Positions 23,667-34,600 of a DNA stretch of 64,000 bases are shown here, piece by piece (position 1 is the first letter of the stretch; each line of letters opens with the position of its first letter). A program made the translations under genes and the position numbers. The DNA lies in the NCBI GenBank assembly GCA_947561715.1, contig OX387197.1:22656266-22720265 (forward strand). Reading direction: 5' to 3'. This DNA is from Ascidia mentula. Lineage: Eukaryota > Chordata > Ascidiacea > Phlebobranchia > Ascidiidae. The notes beneath the pieces were generated by a model. The model saw only the letters and a list, made by a program, of their open reading frames with translations, made no database searches and was not told where the DNA came from.

Positions 23667-24103
23667 ATAGTTAAGAAAAGGACAGTATACTGCTAGTTAG
23701 GTTGTTTAGCAATTGATGAAAATTAAGGTTTTCTGTTATTGTGTAAATATGGTGTATTATTATACATTGTATTGCATTTTCTTTTATTTCTGTGGTTTGT
23801 ATCCCCAAAATTCCTTTGTACGTCTGACAGGCGCAATTATAATTACAAGAAACGAAAGAATAACTGTAACTATAATATGTCATAACCATTTATACTTCTT
23901 CGTTTACATAAGGGTTTTGTTCAGATATTTTTTGCTGTACCGTTATGGGGCTCGGTGAAATAATACATTCAAGTTGTTGGAGTGCAGAGTTAATTAGTCG
24001 TTTTGTTATCCCCCCATCTTTCCGAAAAATTTATTTTAAGTCGGTATTTTTAATTACATTGACATAACTCTAACAAAAGGAAACGAGAAGTTGCCCTTGT
24101 TAT

Positions 24104-24276
24104 CTAAACCAGGTATGGCTGGTACCTGTTTTGTGAAAGAATTTTGTAATCAGTCACCATTCCTACTCTTAGGGAAGTTGTCATGTTGACGTTTCGGGAT
24201 CGACAAGTTTCGGATTGGTCTTGCAACAGAGCATTGACATTGAGTAGAAACGGGCATAGGATCAAAAAGGTTTCCA
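24104..24276 (-). pseudogene. antisense lectin exon-1 relic
   Basis: The minus-strand ATG at 24276 opens METFLILCPFLLNVNAL, clearly the signal peptide of the lectin family (compare METFLFLCTFLFTVNAQ in gene H). Similarity fades after the leader, the TWHQF core is absent, and no CTLD half follows. Upstream on minus, 24430-24400 keeps the flank motif CAACAATTGTGTGGGTGGA. Confidence 0.6.
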
Positions 24277-24929
24277 TTAAAGTGTTGTAAACGCAGCCTT
24301 CATAATTTGATTCTTTGATGTTTGACAATAATATATTACATATTTAATCTGCACTGAAACTGATAGGCCTTACTTCTCCCAACACGAATGCGTTTGGAAA
24401 TCCACCCACACAATTGTTGCCAATTGTTGATGGCGTCATCTATAATTGGGTTATTGACTTCCCCGAAGTGTGACATCAGTGAAATGTTTGTCGCGCTGAT
24501 ATAAATGATAAAATATAACATTGAATTATGTTTTGTTGTCATGAAGTGCGATAGTAGCTGTTGCATATGAGATATAAACTTCTCACTTCCTCCAAATATT
24601 ATCACACAAGGCCAAATTATCACCTGAGAAACACTATTGATTAGCAGATACGGAAATAAAGACTTTTCCCGTTTATATGCTTTCCAATACCCTGCACACC
24701 CACACAAGAAACTCAATCACATTAAAATGCAGCTCCACACGAATTGTTCAACAATGCTTGAGCACATGGGGTGGGAATATTATGGGGAGATAGATTTGCA
24801 TTATTAAGTAAATTGTTTCACCACGTAAAAAAACAAATCAAGTTCGGAAGTTATTGTAACATATATTGTTCAAAAATTATTCAATTGCACAACGACAAAA
24901 CAAGCAAGAAACTGTCTAATTGCAAAATG

Positions 24930-25960
24930 TAATAAAAAACGCTGACAATGACAGCTATTTTCGCCTCTGACACCAATATAATCATGAATTTTCGTTTGCG
25001 GCGTTTCATTGCTGGTTGGCGAGGTTGGATCTGCTGTTGTTTGTTTTTAGCTACTTGTTACATCTGCAGAATGTTAAACATAAGAATTGATGTTATTCGT
25101 GTTAGTGTAATGAATTGACAATTTGTGAAGATATCATATTCTTGTGTAAATAAGAAAAGACGGTACAATTGGGAGAATATTTTGTTGCAGATGCAATTAA
25201 ATATTGAAATATTGAATAAGATGTGCAACTGCCTTGTCAATTTTGTCTGACACACTTACATAACTCAAATAACTTGGATGTAAACAAATAAGGAATTTAT
25301 TTCACTTTATTTATTGTACTCAATCGGCATGAATGCCCCACAAAACATAAACATTTTTTTTATGCCGAGTAATAGTCATTTTTTGCGATTTCCGTTTCAT
25401 TGAAACCTTACACCAATGTAATTTGGTTTTCGTGTACAGCTAGCAACAAACAAACATTGTATTGTCGTTGACGAGAATGAACCTACTTTCTTTGTTTCTT
25501 TGACAAATATATCTTGTTAGAGAGCTACAGACAGGGTGCGTACACGCACTGTTTCGACCTGTAAGGTCTGTAGCTCTCCAACATTATGGCTTTATTTGCA
25601 CATATATCTGACTGTATATGAACAGGGAAGACTCATTCACTTGATGAGTGATAGGTAAAGTGTTTCCCATTCTCACACAATCCCCATTTCCACCATACTT
25701 GGTTGGTTCCCCGTACTTTATTCTGTTGTTGTTTCTCTAATCAAGCTTAACCCAGCCTGTTCAAGCCTGAGCGTTTCTTCCGCGTTAGTTATGACATACA
25801 CAAAGAAAACCCACGCAATTGATGGTGGTATAATAGTTTTATGACGTGACAATTCACTCAGAGTGGTTGTTACTAGACAGGTTGTAAGATGAACCACAAT
25901 GAGATGCGTTGTTGATGTCGGAATTTAAATTAACGGTCCTCTGTTCGTTTTACCAGATCC
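24930..25960 (-). pseudogene. antisense lectin relic, copy 2
   Basis: It is the duplicate of the relic at 19245-20270. On minus it keeps the 5' flank (25960-25740), a broken exon 2 (about 25730-25590) and the tail exon (25080-24935), where one Cys codon of the CRCQ motif is now His. An in-frame stop lies at the start of the tail exon. Confidence 0.7.
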
Positions 25961-27420
25961 GTCTCCATTTCTTGAGAGAGAAATAAATGTTTTAGTGAAT
26001 GGGAAAACGTTTATATTATTGACTGTGGTGATGTTTTTGCAGGCGGCTGCTTCATGCGGTGAACGCCCACTTCCTCTTCACTGCGTCCACCAACCTTCCA
26101 ACCCATTCTGTTGTTGGTATCTTGGCGAGTCACCGAAGCCTTGTGTAACATGGTTCACATGATGATACTCGAAAGCAGAAAGTAATATGTGTAGGTAGGT
26201 AATAAACTTTTCCACTTTCATAACTGCGCTTATCCCTATGACAATTCAACAATGATACTTAACGCAAGAGAACCAAGCCTGCAGGGTTCAAGCATGTGGT
26301 GCTTGAGCTTGCCTAAACATAAACTAAACGTGTATAGATTAGTGTTCCGCAATCCCTTTTCAGTGGCGTCAAAATTAGAAACGTTTTTGATATGGGCAAC
26401 ACAGTTACGTGCCGTAATTCTATAGATCGTTCGCATGGATAAACGAACTGTGAATGGTTGCAAGGAAGTTGCAGGTCTAATACAAAAATGTTATTTTTTA
26501 TCAGTTGGACATCGCTGTGCTGATGCAACCTGTTCGAGAAGTTGACTCATAACTGAACACAAGGTGGTTCACTACTACTTTCAAACACACCTGAATTTTT
26601 GCCTATTCCGACAAACCGACTTTTTTTATGTATGTTGTCAACAAATGGCAGCTGCATTTTTTGCACGTAATTCATGTAAAACGTAGAGCTTCCAGCATGA
26701 AGCAGTCGCCTGCAAAAACTGCACCAAATGGTGTACAATATAAAATACACATTCTCCCATACCCCAATGGGATTTATTTCTCTCTCAAAGAGGTGGACAG
26801 AATATGGTAAAAACGAACACAGAGACGTAAATTTAGATTCCGACCTCAAATACGCATCTTATTGCGGTTCATCTAACAACCTTTTGTTGCCAACATACAT
26901 AATAATGTTCGGTTTCGTCGGAATAGGCAATAATTCAGGAGTGTTTCAAAAAAAATAGTGAACCACTTTGTGTTCAGTTCCAAGTCAACTTCTCGAACAG
27001 GTTGCATCAACATAGCGATGTCCAACTGATGAAAAATAGCATATTTTAATCAATACACGTTTAGTTTATGTTTAGACAAGCTCAAGCACCGCATGCTTGA
27101 ACCCTGCAGGCTTGGTACTCTTGCGTCAACTTACATTGTTGAATTGTCACAGGATAAGCGCAGATATGAAAGTGGAAAAGTTTATTACGTACCTTCCCAC
27201 ATTAATTCCTGCTTTCGAGTATCATCATATGAACCAAGTTACACCAGGCTTTGGTGAAGATACCAACAATGGAATGGGTCGGAAGGATGTTGGCCGCAGT
27301 GTGGCGCAGTGAAGAGGAAGCGGGCGTTCCCCGCATGAAGCTGTCGTCTGCAAAAACATCACCACAGTACCGGTTTTAAACGGTCAGGCTTGTACAGACT
27401 GCATTAAAATTGATTGGACA
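25740..27420. repeat. large inverted repeat, copy 2
   Basis: Duplicate of the inverted repeat at 20050-22010. Left arm about 25740-26620, right arm about 26910-27370; the right arm is shortened because the proximal flank of gene F has lost about 245 bp. Confidence 0.7.
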
Positions 27421-27468
27421 AAAAAAACAGAATAATTTAGCGGTTTGGCTGACAGCTAGTCTGGTTCA
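27211..27468 (+). promoter_or_regulatory. 5' flank of lectin F with internal deletion
   Basis: It matches the gene D flank on both sides of a junction near 27376: CACAGTACCGGT is followed directly by the sequence that in D lies about 245 bp further on (CAGGCTTGTACAGACTG). The lost part includes GGTTCATCTTACA and the CAATTGTGTG motif. Promoter activity may be impaired. Confidence 0.55.
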
Positions 27469-28073
27469 ATGGATATTTTTTTAATTTTTTGTTCGATTCT
27501 TCTCTCAGTCAATGCTCAAACCTGGCACCAGTTTCAAGGTCACGAGTATTACATCGAATACAGTGCAGTCAGTTCTTATGCTCAAGCTCACAGTGGATGT
27601 GCTGCAAGAAATGCTAATGTGGCAAATGTTAAAACAACTCAAGTGTTCAACTTTCTTACAGGAAATATCAATGTAACAGGTTAAGCGTGAACATAAAGTA
27701 ATTTTTTGATGGATGACGAATATAAGTTTTGTTGTGCGCATAGGTCCATGTTGCAATAATTTTAATCTTGAACAACACAATTTTGAAACCATTAGAATTG
27801 GCAAAATTTTCCTGTTTACTATTCAGACATTCCCTACGCATTTTACATCGGTGCTACAAGAATCATAGGCACCAAACGGTTTCAATGGACAGATAGAATA
27901 AGTGTTGATGAAGCACAGTGGGTCACAGTGGGTCACAGGGGAACCAAACAACTCAGGAGGAAATGAGGATTGTGTGATAATGGGTTGGGTTTATGAACTT
28001 GACTCAACATTTAGATGGATAGATGTTCCATGTCTAATTTCATCACGATATATTTGTGAAAGAAACCATGAAA
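27469..28073 (+). pseudogene. C-type lectin F, frameshifted exon 2
   Basis: Exon 1 (27469-27679) is intact with leader MDIFLIFCSILLSVNAQ. Exon 2 (27827-28073) is 247 nt, against 237 in gene A, because the 10-mer CACAGTGGGT is tandemly doubled at 27914-27933. The frame shifts just before the EPN motif and meets TGA. The second half, read in the other frame, still has EPN, EDC, WIDVPC and YICER. A WTDGT-to-WTDRI change lies upstream of the duplication. Confidence 0.85.
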
Positions 28074-28208
28074 GTAGGTTAATTCTCGTTGCCGGTAATT
28101 TAATATTTCTTCGCCACAAAATATCGATTTGCTTACATTTATACCATTATTTTGGACAAAGAACAACATAATAATTTTATTGTTTGAGCTGAAAGCTGGT
28201 TTGGCTCA

Positions 28209-29086
28209 ATGGATAATTTTGATATCATTTTGGTTCGATTCTTCTCTCTGTCAATGCTCAAACCTGGCACCAGTTTCAAGGTTACGAGTATTTCATCGAC
28301 TACAGTGCAGTCAGTTCTTATGCTCAAGCTCAAAGTGGATGTGCTGCAAGAAATGCTAATGTGGCCAATGTTAAAACAACTCAAGTGTTTAACTTCCTTG
28401 TCGTAAATATCATTGTAACAGGTTGAGTCTGAATACAAAGTATTTTTTTGATGGATAACGAAAATAAGTATTGCTATGCGCATAAGGTCATTGTTGCATT
28501 AATTTTAATCTTTGAAAACAAAATTTTGAAACCCTTAGAATTGGCAAAATATCCATTCTTGCTATTCAGACTTTCCCTACGCATTTTACATCGGTGCTAA
28601 AATAGTCAAAAGCCTTCGGTGGACAGATGGAACAAGTGTTAATGTAGCGCAGTGGACGGGAGTAGACCCCAACAATCAAGGAGGAAATGAGGATTGTGTG
28701 ATAATGGGTTGGGTTCATTCACTTGATACAACATTCAGATGGAGAGATGTTCCCTGTTCATACACATCAAGATGCATTTGTCAAAGAAACATTGAAAGTA
28801 GGTTAATTCTCGTCACCAGCAATTTAACAATTCTTCGTCACAAATTTCTTACATTTATACGATCATTAGGCGATGTATTATACATGAACTTCGTAGCTGG
28901 TTTACAACGAATAACAAAAGTTTTTTTTTATCTGCAGATATAATACCCACCGAAAAACAAACTACAGCAGATCCCACCTCGTCAACGAGCAACAGAACAC
29001 CACACACGAATATTCCTGATTATATTGGTGGCAAAGTCGAAAATAGCTGTCGTTGTCAGCGTTTATGTATTACAGTTTGCAACTAG
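28209..29086 (+). pseudogene. C-type lectin G, start frame lost; downstream exons intact
   Basis: Exon 1 (28209-28421) is two bases longer than in F between ATG and the conserved leader end, so the ATG is out of frame with TWHQFQ. In the lectin frame upstream stops occur and no ATG is available. Exon 2 (28570-28797, 228 nt) is in frame with a 9-nt deletion before RWTDGT and has DPN instead of EPN. Exon 3 (28938-29086) is intact, ending CRCQRLCITVCN-stop. Confidence 0.8.
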
Positions 29087-29744
29087 ACAGTTTAGAAACG
29101 AAAGTGTACTGCTTGTTGGGCAAATGACGTAAACTAGGATTTTTTTGTTCTTGTGTAAATAATGTGTATTATTATATATTGTGTTAAACTTTACTTTTGT
29201 TGCTGTGGTAGTAAGTGTGATCAAGTTTCTTGTGTATGTGCACTGTGGCTTGGAAAATACTGCATGAGTCTTTATTTCCATGTCTGATGTTCAATAGTTA
29301 GGTGCCTCTCGAAAGGAAATGACTGGTGTACTTATCCCAAGTGTAACTTAATAAAAAATTACGCCCAATTATAGGAGCTCATATGGTGTTTTGCACATTT
29401 TTACCAGACTTGAGCTTCAGATTGGTGAGGTTGATTTGTATCATGACAATATTGTAGGCTATATTTTTACAGGCCAACAAGGTTTATGTTCTGTGCAGAC
29501 AGATTCCGTAAGATCTTGTTGTCAATTTTGTCCTTAAGCTCTAAATTAGCATAGAAAATCTGATGAAAAGAAAGTTGAATCATATAGTAGTTTTACATAC
29601 GTTTCTCGCAGTTTCAGAAGTCATGTTTTATGTTGAACACTAGGACCTTAGGTCAAGTGTTCTGCAACAGATTATGAGGCATGCACATTTGCAAGCCCTG
29701 TGTGATAATATTAGGATTATAGCCATGTCGTAATTTAAGGTGTG
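29087..29744. other. intergenic, nothing recognised
   Basis: It starts as the 3' flank of G (similar to the E flank for some 150 bp) and then shows no recognisable family, RNA or repeat. Confidence 0.45.
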
Positions 29745-31039
29745 GGGATTTTGGCTTGTCGTAATTCCAATATTTATTGATATTTTGTTTAAACTTGGTC
29801 TTTTGAAATGGATTTATACTCTTTTACATTTACAACCGTCTTTCTGGCGCCTTCGCTAGTTATCTCGCTTGCGTTACGTCTTTCAACTTGCGCTACTTCT
29901 TACAAGTTTCCTTTGTCGCGTAATCGCAGCAATCATCTCTTTGTTTCTGTCTCGTCTTTAATGTGTCCCTATATATTTGCGACTCTTTCCACAAATAAAC
30001 AGATCATGGTTTTCGATCTCACAGATCAATTTGTTCGGTGTCAGATCTCTGTTTTGTTCTCAGACCGAACTTCGCTCCAATAACAGATCATCGGTGTTGG
30101 GACCTGCAGCCAAAATGGTGTCGGAAGCTTGAATTCGGGTTTTCGCCCATGCGACCCTTCATTTCTCTGTTCGAAAGGTTTCCTTGTTGCCGAATCAAAA
30201 AAACCAACGCGCCTGGACAACTCACAGTGCTGTACGTCACTCAAAGGCGTGGCGGACGAACTTGACCTGGTCTCACAAACAGGTGGGACCACGCTTGGCC
30301 GTGGTTCTGCCCAAAGAATAGCCGAAGGGTCGGAACCGATTTGATTTAACTTACTGATGATATCATCTGAATTGCTATTCTGTTGATGCGACCTTTCACA
30401 TCCAAAAACGTTAGGCGTGGAAGTTAGTTTAGTTTTGTGCTTTGCAAATGGAAGAATATTACTCATAAAAGCCATTTTCCGTAGCAACTCAAAACAGAAC
30501 GAAACTACGTTACAACAAGAAAAACTAAGCGTTCACCGAAAAAAAACAACGCTCAAATCAGAAGGATTTTGCGTTTCAATCACGAGCGCAGGTCTCCAGA
30601 AATGAAGGGTCGCATAGGTGAAAACCCGACTTCAAGCTTCCGACACCATTTTGGCTGTAGGTCCCAACACCGATGATCTGTTATTGGAGCGAAGTTCGGT
30701 CTGAGAACAAAACAGAGATCTGACACCGAACACCGTGATCTGTGAGATCACATTTTGATCTGTTAAACCGAAAACTATGATCTGTTTATTTGTGGTCAGA
30801 GTCGCAAATATTTGGTGATACATCAAAGACGAGACAGAAACAAAGAGATGATTGCTGCGATTACGCGTCAAAGGAAACTTGTAAGAAGTAGCGCAAGTTG
30901 AAAGACGTAACGCAAGCGAGATAAGTAGCGAAGGCGCCAGAAAGACGGGTGTAAATGTAAAAGAGTATGAAGTGAATTCAAAAGACCAAGTTCAAACACA
31001 ATATCAATAAATATTGGAATTACGACAAGCCAAAATCCC
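29745..31039. mobile_element. fold-back element with about 430-bp inverted termini
   Basis: The left arm 29745-30168 and right arm 30598-31039 are inverted copies, from GGGATTTTGGCTTGTCGTAA inward to GCGACCCTTCATTTCT. The arms contain clustered GATCTG/CAGATC subrepeats. The 430-bp centre has a 148-aa minus frame extending into the left arm (30487-30041) without a recognised domain. No clear target-site duplication was found. Confidence 0.75.
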
Positions 31040-31661
31040 TACAAAGGCACCAAAACATTATGTGATATAAAATGTTATCCTCTATATCAGGGCACGTAAC
31101 CTTTCACTAATTGGTCATGCAAAAACACAAATTAACGATATGAAGCTTTTCTCAAGCAATTATGTTGGGAAACATATCTGATCAAAAGTCACTTTACAAA
31201 TAATATTAACGATGTCTGAGTGCAAAAACGTTGTCTCAGTGCGAAGGCGTAATTACACGTACCAAAATAGAACTGCCAATCCTAATTGCAGTCGGACTTT
31301 AAATCAAGCGTATTCAGTCGTAACCCCAAATTATTGCCCAAGCCACCATGTGAGTATGACGTCAGTCAATACGTAACAAACGACATTATTTTAAAAACTG
31401 CAGGTTATATTCTGATGTTAATAAAATTGCTGTACCGCGAAGTACCGATGTTATTTTGCACTCAATGCAAATGTTTCGTTAAGATGGATGAGTAAATTGT
31501 TCACGTCATGAAACGGTTCGCAACAACTGTGTGGGTGGTTTTCCTGCTCGTAATAGTGTTGACAGCAGTTAAGCCCAGCAGTGTCAGTGCAGATTGTATG
31601 TTAGGTAATTTGGTCAAACGTCAACAGAAACAAGTTATAGAGCTGTGGTTGAAACATTTCA
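31040..31661. other. upstream region of gene H
   Basis: 31500-31661 is homologous to the lectin flank copy at 10040-10180 (ATGAAACGGTTCGCAAC, GTGTGGGTGGTTTTCC). Both contain an open frame starting MKR with a hydrophobic run, but in H this frame passes out of frame through exon 1, so the conserved start at 31662 is preferred. Confidence 0.45.
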
Positions 31662-34600
31662 ATGGAAACCTTTTTATTCTTGTGTACGTTTCTGTTTACC
31701 GTCAATGCCCAAACCTGGCACCAGTTTCAAGATTACGAGTATTATATCGAATACAGTGCAGCCAGTTCTTACGCTCAAGCTCAAGCTGGATGTGCTGCAA
31801 GAAATGCTAATGTAGCAAATGTTAAAACAACTCAAGTTTTCAACTTCTTTGTCGGGAAAATCAATGTTTCAGGTAAATATGCATAAACATATACGTAACA
31901 ACAAAACAAAGTGTAACAAATTAAAGCATATTTCCAATATCTGAAACTTTGAAAAATCTAAAGATAAGTCTAAAATCCTGAACTTATTTTTAAGCCATGG
32001 TTACCCGATAGCCTGGATGCTTTTACACAATGTCCCTCCAAGCCGTTTGACTGTATAGTAAAAAATAGCAGGCAGATAACACTTAAGGCTTCACGGAATA
32101 AATTCCAAGCCGTTGAATTGAGCCTATGCGTGAAATCATACCAATAAACTTTATTAGTCACACAAACACTGGACTTTACAACTCTTGAGGTGACATGTGA
32201 CCCAATTACACCAGGAAAGTGTGCACACCAGGAAGTATTGCAGATGGCATATATTCTACCCCGTTACTAAGTGGGAAAAGTAAACACTCGTTACTCACAT
32301 AACGGAAGTTATGTGTCCTCATGGGTTTGTGATTGCTGGGTAAAATCCAATGATTACTGATGTCGGGGTTATTTAAATTGTTTTTGCAGGTAAATTTTAA
32401 ATACATGCATGCCAAAATGATTTCGTGGTTAAAAGACGCGGTGTGATAGTATAAGGTATGATAAATGATGGGTGGCATAACCATACCAAAACATTCTCAC
32501 AACTGTTTACAAGATGCGATATTTTTTGACTTTTAGATGTTCCCTACTCGTTTTACATCGGTGCTACAAGAGTCACAGGCATTAACAACTTTCAGTGGAC
32601 AGATGGAACAAGGGTTGATGTTAACAGAAACGAGTGGTTCGGTAGTCAGGAACCGGACAACTCTGGAGGAAATGAGGATTGTGTGATAATGGGTTGGGTT
32701 TATGAACTTGATTCAACATTCGGATGGAGAGATGTTCCTTGTTCATATTCATCAAGATATATTTGCCAAAAGAACACAACCGGTCAGAATAAATTATTGT
32801 AAATTATTAAATTATTTATTAGTCAAAGATGTAACGGTTTGTCGTGGATTTAAATAACTTGTATCCAATTTATCATGTTCTGAGTAATGAATCGTTATTT
32901 ATATAGGCATTAAGAAAAGATTGGACTGCTGTTTTGTAATTTTACAAACTTTTACTCCAAAATAATTTACATAGATCGTTCGACTCATGAAAGCCCTCAA
33001 CATGCTTAAATAACCTACCCACATTTTAACTTTTTAGCTGTACTTGGAGCATCCCAGCTTGAATCAACTGCTGGATTCGAATCCACAACACAATCTACAC
33101 CAGGTAGGTTTGTCATTTTTATTCCTTTCAAAGATACGATAGTCTAACATTACTAAGGTGCAATTTGTATTGACACCGATAGGAAATCAGCATTCCCAAC
33201 CCACGCACAGCTATACCACAGCACACAGCTATGCCACAGTACACAGCTTAGGCCACAGCTTGGTATCAAAAAAAGTACTGTATCACAACATTTAATATTT
33301 TGTACCAAATTGTAAACTAATCTGAAGGACAGTATATATCACAATAAGATTCCTCAAAAAAGCTATGACATCGCCCCGCCAGGCATGGTTTAGCTGCATA
33401 GCCACACAAGAGGGCCGATTCGTTATGTTGTACAGATCAATGGGCGAACACGGTCAAGACACTTATTTAGCAGTTTCCACACCATGTACTACATACTAAC
33501 TTATGGAAAATTAACCGAACGGAAATTTGTACGCGTTTAGCTGATACCTTGCACTACATCTGTGCTTCAAATCAAAGTGATACATGTTGTGCATATTTGT
33601 GCAGCAAGCGCCACACTTGATTTGGTTTTACTGGTCGATAGCTCCGGATCCGTAAGCGACGCTGACTTCGAGAATCTGAAGACGGCCCTTATAAATACGT
33701 CATCCAGATTTGAAAGATACATTTCCTCAGGCTTATTACAAGTTGCAATTGTTCTATATGGAAGTCAGAACTTTTTCGAGTAGGTAACAACTTTTAACAA
33801 ATGAAACCCAAACCAGGGAAAGAAGTCCAGTTCAACATAGTTAATAAATGTCATTTAAACTTTGGGATAATAATCAATTCTTCTCCGAGTTAGAAAAACA
33901 TTCAAGTATCAACCAATAAATTTGAGCTTAAAGCGGGTGCTTCGTAACGTGTATTTTTCTGAATGCGCGTCGTTGCCAGAAAACGCTTAATTGTTTCGAG
34001 ACGCGCAGAAAAAGGCAACACTAAAAGCAAAACTTATCACGCTTCAGTGAATTCAAGGGTGGCATCCGCCACATTACTCCCCCCCAGAAGCGGGATGTTG
34101 TTTTTTTGGTCGCCCTCTTTTACGAGCTTGCCCAACAGGTACCGGTTTGGAGCAGTCAACAATAGCAGGTTTAAGGCGATCAATCGAAATGGTATGTTCA
34201 ACACCTGAAATGTTTATCACAAAATACTTTTCGTGACGAGCAGACACTTTAAAAGGACCATCATACGGTGGCGAAAGTGGAGGGCGATATCCATCTTTAC
34301 GCACAAAAACATAGGTGCAATTGCGTAACGAAGGTGGCACAAATACACGAGTTCGACAATGGCGCGACATGGGCTGCGGTAATAATGTTTGAATCGCGCG
34401 ACGAAGAGTTTGTACAAACTCGGAATACTTGATAGACGTGTCTGCAGCAGCAGGAAAATCCCCAGGTTGGGAAATGGTTGAGCCGTAAACGAGTTCCGCG
34501 CTTGACGTGGTGAGATCTTCTTTTGGCATGTTACGTATGCCGAGCAGAACCCAGGGCAGCTCGTCAATCCAATTTGGATTAGCCGATCTAGCCATCAGGC

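Larger units (their letters stand above)
18640..23934. repeat. segmental duplication, copy 1 (partner 24335-29100)
   Basis: Sequence from about 18640 onward reappears in the same orientation from about 24335, with small indels and roughly 5.4-5.7 kb offset. It includes the antisense lectin relic, the inverted repeat and the lectin pair D/E (partner F/G). Long stretches differ only by single bases, so the duplication is fairly recent. Confidence 0.85.
24335..29100. repeat. segmental duplication, copy 2 (partner 18640-23934)
   Basis: Same order as copy 1: antisense lectin relic, large inverted repeat, two lectin genes (F, G). Differences include a deletion of about 245 bp in the flank of F and lesions in both lectins, so this copy looks like the decaying one. 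Confidence 0.85.

Noticed and set aside
28209..28406. Lectin G start at 28209 as a genuine different protein
   Set aside because: The frame is the off-frame translation of the CTLD exon (PGTSFKVTS pattern), seen as a shadow in other copies too.
30041..30487. 148-codon minus frame as a transposase
   Set aside because: No catalytic motif or zinc-binding pattern could be recognised; half of it lies in the inverted arm.
31508..31810. 100-codon frame with signal-like start upstream of H
   Set aside because: It overlaps H exon 1 in a different frame, and the lectin frame is the conserved one.
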